From Lysobacterales bacterium (GTDB lineage Bacteria > Pseudomonadota > Gammaproteobacteria > Xanthomonadales > Rhodanobacteraceae), in contig JAFKNA010000010.1 in the NCBI GenBank assembly GCA_017305135.1, positions 62,001-126,000 on the forward strand: a stretch of 64,000 nucleotides of DNA. Reading direction: 5' to 3'. Both the position numbers and the translations under genes were made by a program. Position 1 is the stretch's first letter; each line of letters begins with the position of its first letter. The notes under the pieces are model-generated. The model was not told where the DNA came from. It searched no databases and worked only from the letters and a program-made list of their open reading frames with translations. Positions 56,882-64,000 of the stretch are shown in pieces.

Positions 56882-56983
56882 GGTGCGGATTATCGGCTGC
56901 GCACGAGCGGGGGCATAGCGCCGCCACGCCGTTGAAGTCCGGATCCCCTCAGGCCCGGCGGCTCACGCATCAGCATGGCCCCG

Positions 56984-58252
56984 TCAGCGGTCGAACGGCG
57001 CGTAGCCCCAGGCATGCAGGCGCTCGAGCCGCTCGGCGGCGATTTCGGGCTGGTCGAAATAGATCTCGCCGAGCAGGCCCCGATCCACGTTCGGCCAGGT
57101 GGCGCGGATCTCCTGCGCGATGGCGGCGGTGCGCAGGCCCAGTTTGCGTGCCTTGTGGACCATGTGCAGGGCGTTGGCGGTCGCGAATGTCGCCAGCACC
57201 GCCAGCGCGACGCGCGGCACCGCTGCGCCCGAATCCCGCCAGCGGCGCCCCAAGAGGCCGGCGAGGCCGAGCCAGAACAGCACCGAGAAGCTCACGTAGC
57301 GGGTCACGAAGGCCTGTTCCGCGCCGAAGGGTTCGGCGCGGCCGAGCGCCACCAGGAGGCCGGCGAGGAGCCCGAATACCGCCAATGCCAGCCACGGCAG
57401 TCCGCCGCGCTCGCGCCACGCGCCCGGCGCCAGCCAGGCAACCAGGCCAAGCCCGGCGAGGGCGAGCAGCGGCGCGAGATCGGTGGCGAACCGCGCCACT
57501 CCGCTACCGAGGAAATTGAGCGTGTAATGGATCACGGCCAGCGGGTCATGTCCGCCGTGGCTCGCAGCCACGCCGAGGTAGCCGGCGGCCGCAACGAGGC
57601 AGGCCGCCAGCCAGGGCAGGGTCATCAGGGCACGCTGGCGCGGCGGCAGGTCGTGGCGGCCCCACACCAGCAGCAGCGCCACCGGCAGAATGGCAATGGC
57701 GGTGGCGAACCCGAAGCAGGCGAGGCCGGCCGCGGCCAGGGCGGTGACAAGCCGACCCCAGCCGAGCTGCGGCCGCGTCAACTGGTGGACGCAGGCGATC
57801 ACCCCGGCCAGGCACAGGAACACCGCGACCTGCCAGCCCCATTGCAGGTTGGCGAGGTGGCCCGGATGGAGCGCCAGCAGCACCAGCAGCGCCGCCATCG
57901 CGAGGTCGCGCCGCGATGACGTGGGGAAGGCGTCCCGCACCAGGCTGCGCAGGAGCAGGGCAGCCGCGACCAGGAGCACCCAGCTCACCAGGCAGTCGAG
58001 CCAGGTCTGCCCGCCGGAGAGCGTCGTGGTGGCGAGAAGGACCCCGTAGGCGGCCGTGAGCATGTGGCCGCCATAGATGCGCAGGAGCTGCGAAGGCAGC
58101 CGTTCGCCGTTCCTCAGCGCCTCCAGCAGCGGCACCAGGTCGAGATGATCCCAGAGCATCATCGGCACATGCCAGGCGAGCGTCATCGCCAGCAGAGCCG
58201 CGGCCAGCGCGAGGAACAGGCAGGAGGGCAGGGCGCGGATCGGCATCGGCAT
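56984..58252 (-). CDS. Polytopic membrane protein, unknown function (glycosyltransferase-like topology)
   Basis: A 422-residue protein with about 10-11 membrane helices, a first periplasmic loop HVPMMLWDHLDLVPLLEALR and a soluble C-terminal segment ending ERLHAWGYAPFDR. The acidic residues in the first loop and the helix count recall GT-C glycosyltransferases or the uncharacterised membrane proteins often found in O-antigen loci, but I see no diagnostic motif. Start ATG 58252. It stands alone next to kdsB, transcribed the other way. Confidence 0.6.
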   Translation of the reverse strand: MPMPIRALPSCLFLALAAALLAMTLAWHVPMMLWDHLDLVPLLEALRNGERLPSQLLRIYGGHMLTAAYGVLLATTTLSGGQTWLDCLVSWVLLVAAALLLRSLVRDAFPTSSRRDLAMAALLVLLALHPGHLANLQWGWQVAVFLCLAGVIACVHQLTRPQLGWGRLVTALAAAGLACFGFATAIAILPVALLLVWGRHDLPPRQRALMTLPWLAACLVAAAGYLGVAASHGGHDPLAVIHYTLNFLGSGVARFATDLAPLLALAGLGLVAWLAPGAWRERGGLPWLALAVFGLLAGLLVALGRAEPFGAEQAFVTRYVSFSVLFWLGLAGLLGRRWRDSGAAVPRVALAVLATFATANALHMVHKARKLGLRTAAIAQEIRATWPNVDRGLLGEIYFDQPEIAAERLERLHAWGYAPFDR

Positions 58253-58438
58253 GGGTGCTGGCGGGCGGGGCAGTATGCGACACGGCACGCCCGCGTGAAT
58301 CACGAATCCCGAATTGCGGAACACCGGCTGCACGCGCAGCCCACGTTTGCGAATCCCCAATCCCCAATCCGGGCTTCCGCGATTGGCGTCGCCAGCGCCC
58401 TCGGCTAGGCTGCCGTCTCTCCAGCGCAGGATGACCTG

Positions 58439-59221
58439 ATGTCCGCCGAGCTGCCCGCCTTCATCGTTGCCATTCCCGCCCGCTTCGCCTCCACGCGGCT
58501 GCCGGGCAAGCCGCTGGCGTCGATCGCCGGCAAGCCGATGATCGTGCACGTGGCGCGGCGGGCGCGCCTGGCCGGCGCGGCGGCCGTGGTGGTGGCGACC
58601 GACGACGCGCGCATCGCCAGCGCCGTCGAGGCGGAGGGCGTCGCCGCGGTCATGACCGACCCCGCGCTCGCCTCGGGCAGCGATCGCCTGGCGGCGGCGG
58701 CCGCCGCGCTCGGCTGGCCGGACGAGGCCATCGTGGTGAACCTGCAGGGTGACGAGCCGCTCGCCCCGCCGAGCGGCATCCGCGCCGCCGTGGCGGCGCT
58801 TGCCGGCGGCGATGCGCCCATGGCGACGCTGGCCACGCCGATCGGGTCGGTCGCGGAGCTGTTCGATCCGAACTGCGTCAAGCTGGTGCGCGATGGCGCC
58901 GGCCGCGCACTCTATTTCAGCCGCGCGCCGCTGCCCTGGCCTCGTGATGCCTTCGCGCAGGGCCGGCCGGCCGGGCTCCCCGCCGGCACGCCGTTCCTGC
59001 GCCACATTGGCCTCTACGCCTATCGCGCCGGGTTCCTGCGCCGCTTCGCCGCGCTGGCACCGACGCCGCTGGAGCGCACCGAAGCCCTGGAGCAGCTGCG
59101 CGCGCTCGAGCACGGCTTCGCCATCGCCGTCGCACTCGCACCCGAACCCTTCCCGGCGGGCGTGGACACGGCGGAGGATCTTGCGCGGGTGGAAGGAATC
59201 ATGATGGGAATCGAGGCATGA
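58439..59221 (+). CDS. kdsB: 3-deoxy-manno-octulosonate cytidylyltransferase KdsB
   Basis: A 260-residue enzyme activating Kdo as CMP-Kdo for lipid A-core synthesis. It shows [55 protein letters not shown] and [15 protein letters not shown], with [16 protein letters not shown] near the end: all KdsB hallmarks. It overlaps the phosphatase gene by 4 bp. In related genomes kdsB sits near lpxK; here it is 49 kb from it. Confidence 0.97.
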   Translation: MSAELPAFIVAIPARFASTRLPGKPLASIAGKPMIVHVARRARLAGAAAVVVATDDARIASAVEAEGVAAVMTDPALASGSDRLAAAAAALGWPDEAIVVNLQGDEPLAPPSGIRAAVAALAGGDAPMATLATPIGSVAELFDPNCVKLVRDGAGRALYFSRAPLPWPRDAFAQGRPAGLPAGTPFLRHIGLYAYRAGFLRRFAALAPTPLERTEALEQLRALEHGFAIAVALAPEPFPAGVDTAEDLARVEGIMMGIEA

Positions 59222-59673
59222 CACGCATTCTGTTCGTCTGCATGGGCAATATCTGCCGCTCGCCGACGGTGGAGGCGATCGCCCGCGTCGAATTTGCCCG
59301 GCGCGGCATTGCGGCCGAGCTGGAATCGGCGGCCACCGAGGATTACCACACCGGCTTCGGCGCCGACGCGCGCTCGATAGCGGTGGGCGCCGCGCACGGC
59401 TACTCGCTGTCGGCGCATCGCGCGCGGCAGGTGTGTCGCGCGGATTTCCAGCGCTTCGACCACGTGCTGGCGATGGATCGGGCCAATCTGCGTGCGCTGC
59501 AGCGGTTCCGGCCGGAGTCGGGCGGTGTCGAGCCGGCCTTGTTCCTCGGCGCGGAGGAACTGCCCGATCCCTATTACGGCGGGCCGGCGGATTTCGAGCG
59601 GGTGATCGAACTGGCGCGGAGCGGCGTCGCGGCGTGGATCGAGCGCCTGTGCGCCGAGGCGAAAGGGCGTTGA
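59218..59673 (+). CDS. Low-molecular-weight protein-tyrosine phosphatase
   Basis: A 151-residue phosphatase with P-loop [11 protein letters not shown] (C-x5-R) and the acid loop [15 protein letters not shown]. Such enzymes (Wzb, Etp and related) dephosphorylate tyrosine kinases that control polysaccharide export. The C-terminal region fits the family length. The ATGA overlap with kdsB shows coupling; the pair also occurs in Xanthomonas relatives. Confidence 0.94.
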   Translation: MTRILFVCMGNICRSPTVEAIARVEFARRGIAAELESAATEDYHTGFGADARSIAVGAAHGYSLSAHRARQVCRADFQRFDHVLAMDRANLRALQRFRPESGGVEPALFLGAEELPDPYYGGPADFERVIELARSGVAAWIERLCAEAKGR

Positions 59674-59767
59674 TCCTGCCGTCCGGCGCGTGCGATGGCG
59701 CACTGCGTGGCACGGCAAGGTCGCCCACGGGGTGGGGTATGTCCGTGAATCGAATCCTGCGTTTGCC

Positions 59768-59896
59768 GTAGGAGCGCACCTGGGCGCGATCAACGCGAAC
59801 CGCACGCCGTAGATACGCACCCTGTGCGCGACCCACGCGAACCTGGATCGGCCGAAGGTCGGGCGCGCGCGCCCCCACAGGGTGGGCTCCTACGAC
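59768..59896. repeat. Cluster of three REP-like units between the phosphatase and uvrC
   Basis: GTAGGAGCGCACCTGGGCGC (59768), GTAGATACGCACCCTGTGCG (59809) and, inverted, the unit ending CACAGGGTGGGCTCCTAC (to about 59892). The 360-bp gap from 59674 to 60033 holds these and a possible uvrC promoter but no gene I can support. Confidence 0.7.
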
Positions 59897-60021
59897 GGGA
59901 ATTGCGATGCCCGTTGTGCCCTCCATGAGCGCACCCTTTGCGCGACCAATCCGAGCCGCGAACCTCCTGCGGAACTTCCGGATGACCCACCGTGCCGGCG
60001 TCCCGCGGGTGCGGCCTCCCG

Positions 60022-60027
60022 TATCAT
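60022..60027 (+). promoter_or_regulatory. Possible -10 element of uvrC, implying a leaderless start
   Basis: TATCAT followed by GGCGCC and the ATG at 60034. Transcription about 7 nt past the hexamer would begin at the A of the start codon. Confidence 0.35.
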
Positions 60028-60033
60028 GGCGCC

Positions 60034-61893
60034 ATGCCCGTTTCACCCGCCCCGCCTCCCTTCGACGGCAAGCTGTTCGTGCGCACGCTCACCACCGCGC
60101 CGGGCGTGTACCGGATGTTCGATGCGGGCGGCGAGCTCCTCTACGTCGGCAAGGCCTCGAACCTCAGGAAGCGCGTCGGCAGCTATTTCCTGAAGCCGCG
60201 CATGGAGCCGCGGATCGCCGCGATGGTGGCGCAGATCGCGCGCATCGAGACCACCGTCACGCGCACCGAGAGCGAGGCGCTGCTGCTGGAGGCGCAGCTC
60301 ATCAAGTCGCTGAAGCCGCGCTACAACGTGGTGCTGCGCGACGACAAGAGCTATCCCTACATCCACCTGACCGCGGTGCGGGAAGCCGAGGGCGATCGCC
60401 CGGATCCGCGTGCCTTCGCGCGGCTGGAATTCCACCGCGGCGCACGCAATGCCGGCGGGCGCTACTTCGGCCCGTTCCCGAGCGCCGGCGCGGTCCGGCA
60501 GAGCCTCGACCTGGTGCAGAAGCTGTTCCGGATCAGGAACTGCGAGGACAGCTTCTTCCGCAACCGCTCGCGGCCCTGCCTGCAGTACCAGATCAAGCGC
60601 TGCACCGCGCCCTGCGTCGCCTATATCGGTGCCGCCGACTACGCCGAGAGCGTGCGCCATGCCGAGATGTTCCTCGACGGCCAGTCCGGCGCGGTGATGG
60701 ACGAACTGGTGGCGTCGATGGAACGCGCCAGCCGCGAACTCGCCTTCGAGCGCGCGGCGCTGATCCGTGACCAGATCGCCGCGGTCAAGCGCGTGCAGGC
60801 ACACCATTACGTGCAGGGCGCCAGCACCGACATGGACGTGATCGCCTGCGTGCTGCGTGGTGGCGTGGCCTGCGTCAGCGTGCTGTTCTTCCGCGGTGGC
60901 ATCAGCCTGGGTTCGCGCGACTTCTTCCCGCGCCTGGCGGGCGAGGCGGACCTCGCCGCGATCATGGAATCCTTCATCGCGCAGTACTACCTGGAGCGCC
61001 CGGCGCCCAACGAGCTGATCCTGAGCCATGCCCCGGCCGACGCCGCGCCGCTGGCCGAAGCCCTGTCGCTGCAGGCCGGGCGCAGCGTGGCGCTCAAGGC
61101 CAGCGTGCGCGGCGACCGCGCGCGCTTCCTCGATCTCGCGGTGCGCAATGCCGAGGCCGCGCTGGCCTCGCGCCTCGCCAGCCGGCAGACCCAGCTCGCG
61201 CGGCTGGAATCACTGCGCGACCTGCTGGAGATGGACGAGGCGCCGCAGCGCATCGAATGCTTCGACATCAGCCACACCATGGGCGAGGCGACGGTGGCGT
61301 CCTGCGTGGTGTTCGGCCCGGAGGGCCCCGAGAAATCCCAGTACCGGCGCTTCAACATCGCCGGCATCACGCCCGGCGACGACTACGCCGCCATGCGCCA
61401 GGCGCTGGAGCGCCGTTACAGGCGCGTGCAGGCGGGCGAGGGCAGACTGCCCGACCTGCTCCTCATCGATGGCGGCAAGGGCCAGGTGCAGCAGGCGGTG
61501 GACGTATTGAACGAGCTTGGCCTGGAAGGCGTGCCGATCGTCGGCGTGGCCAAGGGCGAGGCGCGCCGCGCGGGTGACGAGACCTTGATCCTCGGCCGCG
61601 ACGGCCGCACCCTGTGGCCCGGGCCGGAGTCGCTGGCCTCGCACCTGATCCAGGCGGTGCGCGACGAGGCGCACCGCTTCGCCATCACCGGCCATCGCGG
61701 CCGGCGCGAGAAGGCACGCGAGCACAGCACGCTGGAGGACATCGCCGGAGTGGGGCCGCGGCGTCGGTCGGCGCTGCTGCAGCATTTCGGCGGCCTCACC
61801 GGCATCGCCGGCGCCGGCGTCGAGGAACTGATGAAGGTGAAGGGGGTCAGTCGCGAACTGGCCGAGCGCATCTACGCGACGTTCCACGGATGA
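60034..61893 (+). CDS. uvrC: Excinuclease ABC subunit C
   Basis: A 619-residue nuclease that makes both incisions in nucleotide excision repair. N-terminal GIY-YIG domain (TTAPGVYRMFD, LLYVGKASNLRKRVGSYF), UvrB-binding UVR region (about 200-245), RNase-H-like C-terminal domain (ECFDISHTMGEATVASCVVF, LLIDGGKGQVQQAVDVL, DEAHRFAITGHR) and a terminal helix-hairpin-helix (GVGPRRRSALLQHFGGLTGI). Start at the ATG giving MPVSPAPPPFDG. It precedes pgsA, the classic uvrC-pgsA order. Confidence 0.97.
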   Translation: MPVSPAPPPFDGKLFVRTLTTAPGVYRMFDAGGELLYVGKASNLRKRVGSYFLKPRMEPRIAAMVAQIARIETTVTRTESEALLLEAQLIKSLKPRYNVVLRDDKSYPYIHLTAVREAEGDRPDPRAFARLEFHRGARNAGGRYFGPFPSAGAVRQSLDLVQKLFRIRNCEDSFFRNRSRPCLQYQIKRCTAPCVAYIGAADYAESVRHAEMFLDGQSGAVMDELVASMERASRELAFERAALIRDQIAAVKRVQAHHYVQGASTDMDVIACVLRGGVACVSVLFFRGGISLGSRDFFPRLAGEADLAAIMESFIAQYYLERPAPNELILSHAPADAAPLAEALSLQAGRSVALKASVRGDRARFLDLAVRNAEAALASRLASRQTQLARLESLRDLLEMDEAPQRIECFDISHTMGEATVASCVVFGPEGPEKSQYRRFNIAGITPGDDYAAMRQALERRYRRVQAGEGRLPDLLLIDGGKGQVQQAVDVLNELGLEGVPIVGVAKGEARRAGDETLILGRDGRTLWPGPESLASHLIQAVRDEAHRFAITGHRGRREKAREHSTLEDIAGVGPRRRSALLQHFGGLTGIAGAGVEELMKVKGVSRELAERIYATFHG

Positions 61894-61900
61894 GAAGGAC

Positions 61901-62470
61901 ATGACCAAGACCCGCATCACCATCCCCACCGCCCTGACGCTGTTCCGCATCGCGCTGCTGCCGGTGATGGTGGTCGTCTTCTACGCCGGCTTCCGCGGCG
62001 CCAACATCGCCGCCGCGGCCATCTTCCTGCTCGCCGCGGTCACCGACTGGCTGGACGGCTGGATCGCGCGCCGCTTCGACATGATGTCGGCCTTCGGCGC
62101 CTTCCTCGATCCGGTTGCCGACAAGCTGATGGTCGCGGTGACCCTGTTCCTGCTGGTGCAGGAGAACCCGACCCCGCTGCTGGCCGTCACCAGCGCGGTG
62201 ATCGTCGGCCGCGAGATCAGCATCTCGGCGCTGCGCGAGTGGATGGCCGAACTCGGCCAGCGCGCCACCGTGCGCGTGGCGCTGATCGGCAAGATCAAGA
62301 CCGCCATGCAGATCGTCGCCATCATCGTGCTGCTCTACCAGCACGACGAGCCGGCCCTGCGCTTCTACTTCGTGGGCGAGACGCTGCTGGTGATCGCGGC
62401 GGTGCTGACCATCTGGTCGGGGCTGCAGTACGTGCGCGCGGCCTGGCCGGTGCTGCGCGGCCAGGATTGA
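61901..62470 (+). CDS. pgsA: CDP-diacylglycerol-glycerol-3-phosphate 3-phosphatidyltransferase PgsA
   Basis: A 189-residue membrane enzyme of the CDP-alcohol phosphatidyltransferase family that makes phosphatidylglycerophosphate. The motif D-G-x2-A-R-x8-G-x3-D-x3-D is visible in TDWLDGWIARRFDMMSAFG and AFLDPVADKLM. Four or more helices. Starts 7 bp after uvrC. tRNA-Gly follows, as in many gammaproteobacteria (uvrC-pgsA-glyW). Confidence 0.96.
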   Translation: MTKTRITIPTALTLFRIALLPVMVVVFYAGFRGANIAAAAIFLLAAVTDWLDGWIARRFDMMSAFGAFLDPVADKLMVAVTLFLLVQENPTPLLAVTSAVIVGREISISALREWMAELGQRATVRVALIGKIKTAMQIVAIIVLLYQHDEPALRFYFVGETLLVIAAVLTIWSGLQYVRAAWPVLRGQD

Positions 62471-62502
62471 GCCGGAAAACGCGCACGAAGGCCGCGCGGG
62501 GA

Positions 62503-62530
62503 TTGACACCCGCGCGCGAAAACGTAAGAT
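62503..62530 (+). promoter_or_regulatory. Sigma-70 promoter for the tRNA-Gly/tRNA-Cys unit
   Basis: TTGACA (62503-62508) and TAAGAT (62525-62530) with a 16-bp spacer, ending 11 nt before the mature tRNA-Gly. Confidence 0.65.
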
Positions 62531-62541
62531 GCGCCTCCCAC

Positions 62542-62617
<76 letters not shown>

Positions 62618-62629
62618 GATGCAGACGAA

Positions 62630-62650
62630 GCCCCGGGTCACCCCGGGGTT
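62630..62650 (+). other. GC-rich hairpin between the two tRNA genes
   Basis: CCCCGGG-TCAC-CCCGGGG followed by only TTT. It could be a weak terminator after tRNA-Gly or a processing signal. Confidence 0.45.
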
Positions 62651-62716
62651 TCGTGTTTCAGGCGCCGGCGCATGCCGGTGCGGCGTCCGCAGCAGCGGTC
62701 GCGGCGACAGGTCACC

Positions 62717-62790
62717 GGCCTGGTGGCAGAGTGGTCATGCAGCGGACTGCAAATCCGCGTACGCCGGTTCGATTCCGACCCAGGCCTCCA
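62717..62790 (+). tRNA. tRNA-Cys (anticodon GCA)
   Basis: 74 nt. The acceptor stem GGCCTGG pairs with CCAGGCC; anticodon stem GCGGA/TCCGC around CTGCAAA, T-arm GCCGG-TTCGATT-CCGAC, encoded CCA. A P4-type integrase gene begins 180 bp past its end, so its 3' part is the likely attachment site. Confidence 0.97.
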
Positions 62791-62834
62791 TCTTGAAGTC
62801 CCAAGGCGTCCATCGCCGTCCCGGGCAGAGACAG

Positions 62835-62859
62835 AAACCCCGCAGCCGCGGGGTTTTTT
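62835..62859 (+). terminator. Rho-independent terminator after tRNA-Cys
   Basis: AAACCCCGC-AGCC-GCGGGGTTT followed by TTT: a 9-bp perfect stem with a T-run. Confidence 0.9.
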
Positions 62860-62903
62860 GTTCCAGCGTAGTCCGACGCCGTCCGTTGGCATCCGGCAAG
62901 AAT

Positions 62904-62966
62904 GTGAGTAGGATTGAGAGTAGAGCGGCAAGGTTCCGGCGCCCTACTCACAAACGGCCTACTCAC
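62904..62966. repeat. CCTACTCAC repeats ahead of the integrase gene
   Basis: CCTACTCAC occurs directly at 62943-62951 and 62958-62966 (15-bp period) and inverted at 62904-62912 (GTGAGTAGG). A weaker inverted half is at about 62917. They end 3 bp from the integrase start and may be arm-type integrase sites or an operator. Confidence 0.75.
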
Positions 62967-62969
62967 GCC

Positions 62970-64000
62970 ATGCTGACCGACACGAAACTGCGTGCCCTCC
63001 GGCCCCGCGACCGCCTCTACCGCGTCGCCGACGCCAACGGCCTGTGCATCGAGGTCACGCCAGCGGGCGGCAAGCACTGGCGCTACCGCTACCGCTTCAA
63101 CGGCCGCGCCAGCATGCTCGGGCTGGGGGAGTACCCGCATGTTTCGCTGGTGGAGGCTCGCCGTCTGCGGGATGAGGCGCGCACGACGCTCGCCGCCGGT
63201 GCTTCGCCGGCGCTGGCGGCCAGGGCGCGTCGGGAAGCGCAGGCGGAACGCGCGGAGAACACCTTCGGTGCTGTCGCGCTGGAGTGGATCGACTCGCACG
63301 GCGCATCGCTCGCGCCCGCCACGCTGAAACGGGAGCGCAGCATGCTCGATCGGTTCCTGATGTCGTCGCTCGGCGCCATTCCCGTGGCGGACGTGAAGAC
63401 AAGCGACGTGCTCGCCGCCTTGCGCCGTATCCAGGCACAGGGCCGCCTCGAGAGTGCGCACCGCGTGCGAGCGCTGGCCGGCCGCATCATGCGCTACGCG
63501 GTCGCAACTGGACGCGCCGAGCGCAACCCGGTTGCCGACCTGGCTGGCGCGCTGCCGACGCCGGAGACAACGCACTTCGCCGCCCCGACCGAGCCCGTCG
63601 CCGTGGGCGAGCTGCTGCGCGCGATTGAGGGCTACAGCGGTTATGCCGTGGTCACCGCGGCACTGAAGCTGGCGCCGCTGGTGTTCGTGCGGCCCGGCGA
63701 ACTGCGCACGATGCGCTGGGCGGACGTGGACCTCGACGCGGCTGAATGGCGCTACACGGCGACCAAGACCGGCACGCCGCACATCGTCCCGCTCTCGACG
63801 CAGGCAGTCACGATCCTGACCGACCTGCGCGCGCTGACCGGGACCAGTGAGTTCGCCTTTCCATCCGTTCGCTCTTGGAGGCGCCCGATCAGCGACAACA
63901 CCCTGAACGCCGCCCTGCGCCGACTGGGCTACACCACCGAGCAGATGACCGCGCACGGCTGGCGCGCGGTCGCGCGCACGATGCTGGACGAGCGCCTGGG
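62970..64000 (+). CDS. int: P4-type tyrosine integrase (3' end outside the window)
   Basis: The frame is open for 343 codons to the window edge without a stop. An N-terminal DUF4102 arm-binding domain (LTDTKLRALRPRDRLYRVAD, HWRYRYRFNGRASMLGLGEY), a core-binding SAM-like domain (about 100-200) and a catalytic domain with RPGELRTMRW (first Arg), TKTGTPHIVPLS and HGWRAVARTMLDE (His and second Arg) are visible; the tyrosine lies beyond position 64000. P4-type integrases insert islands into tRNA 3' ends, and this one stands directly after tRNA-Cys. The start is followed closely by coding sequence and preceded by CCTACTCAC repeats. Confidence 0.93.
   Translation, partial: MLTDTKLRALRPRDRLYRVADANGLCIEVTPAGGKHWRYRYRFNGRASMLGLGEYPHVSLVEARRLRDEARTTLAAGASPALAARARREAQAERAENTFGAVALEWIDSHGASLAPATLKRERSMLDRFLMSSLGAIPVADVKTSDVLAALRRIQAQGRLESAHRVRALAGRIMRYAVATGRAERNPVADLAGALPTPETTHFAAPTEPVAVGELLRAIEGYSGYAVVTAALKLAPLVFVRPGELRTMRWADVDLDAAEWRYTATKTGTPHIVPLSTQAVTILTDLRALTGTSEFAFPSVRSWRRPISDNTLNAALRRLGYTTEQMTAHGWRAVARTMLDERL

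Noticed and set aside
58253-60046. Upstream extension of the polytopic membrane protein frame through kdsB and the phosphatase
   Set aside because: The extension is antisense to two well-supported genes and lacks membrane character; the ATG at 58252 opens the first hydrophobic helix.

Overview
This is a GC-rich, gene-dense bacterial chromosome segment, almost certainly from a gammaproteobacterium of the order Lysobacterales (Xanthomonadales). The clues are the blocks sdhE-ygfX-lolC-lolD-comEC-exbB-exbD-msbA-lpxK, surE-pcm-yqaA-nlpD-rpoS, yhbY/rlmE-ftsH-folP and kdsB-lmwPTP-uvrC-pgsA-tRNA-Gly, the many GTAG-type REP palindromes, and heptamer repeats of the GGGAATC type. I cannot name the genus. 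The genes for nirK, nirV, nnrS and an Fe-S Fnr regulator indicate a facultatively anaerobic, at least partial denitrifier.

Layout. 0-9.3 kb: cell-envelope block (SdhE tail, YgfX, lipoprotein release LolC/D, ComEC DNA uptake, ExbB/ExbD, MsbA, LpxK). 9.3-14 kb: Lhr helicase, flanked by REP palindromes. 14-17 kb: an unusual three-gene minus-strand operon (arginase-like protein, FemAB-like acyltransferase, alpha/beta hydrolase) with 4-bp overlaps. 17-23 kb: phosphodiester glycosidase, Smr protein, then the conserved surE-pcm-yqaA-nlpD-rpoS block and an MliC-like lipoprotein. 23-30 kb: nitrite/NO module (SCO protein, NirV, lipoprotein NirK with a fused cytochrome c, a divergent porin, SirB2-like protein, NnrS). 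30-36 kb: nadA-nadB-fabA-fabB and a DnrO-like pair. 36-43 kb: FrsA-like hydrolase, PLP decarboxylase/Cds1-like operon, hemN-fnr operon. 43-46 kb: SMUG1-like and AAG DNA glycosylases, a cupin-DUF2249-hemerythrin protein, Mth938-like protein. 46-53 kb: yhbY, rlmE, ftsH, a secreted subtilase, folP. 53-58 kb: secreted HAF-repeat protein, membrane wHTH-TPR regulator, polytopic membrane protein. 58-62.8 kb: kdsB, low-Mr phosphatase, uvrC, pgsA, tRNA-Gly, tRNA-Cys. 62.9 kb to the end: a P4-type integrase running off the window, the likely edge of a genomic island.

The strongest system-level signal is a set of eight Fnr/Anr-type boxes (TTGAY-N4-RTCAA, at most one mismatch) between 26.4 and 42.7 kb. 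Seven stand 41-76 nt ahead of nirK, the porin, nnrS, fabA-fabB, the DnrO-like pair, the decarboxylase operon and hemN-fnr; one is an orphan. The regulator that should read them, with all four cluster cysteines and an E-x2-SR recognition helix, is encoded in the same stretch. This looks like a compact anaerobic/nitrosative regulon that also takes in unsaturated fatty-acid synthesis.
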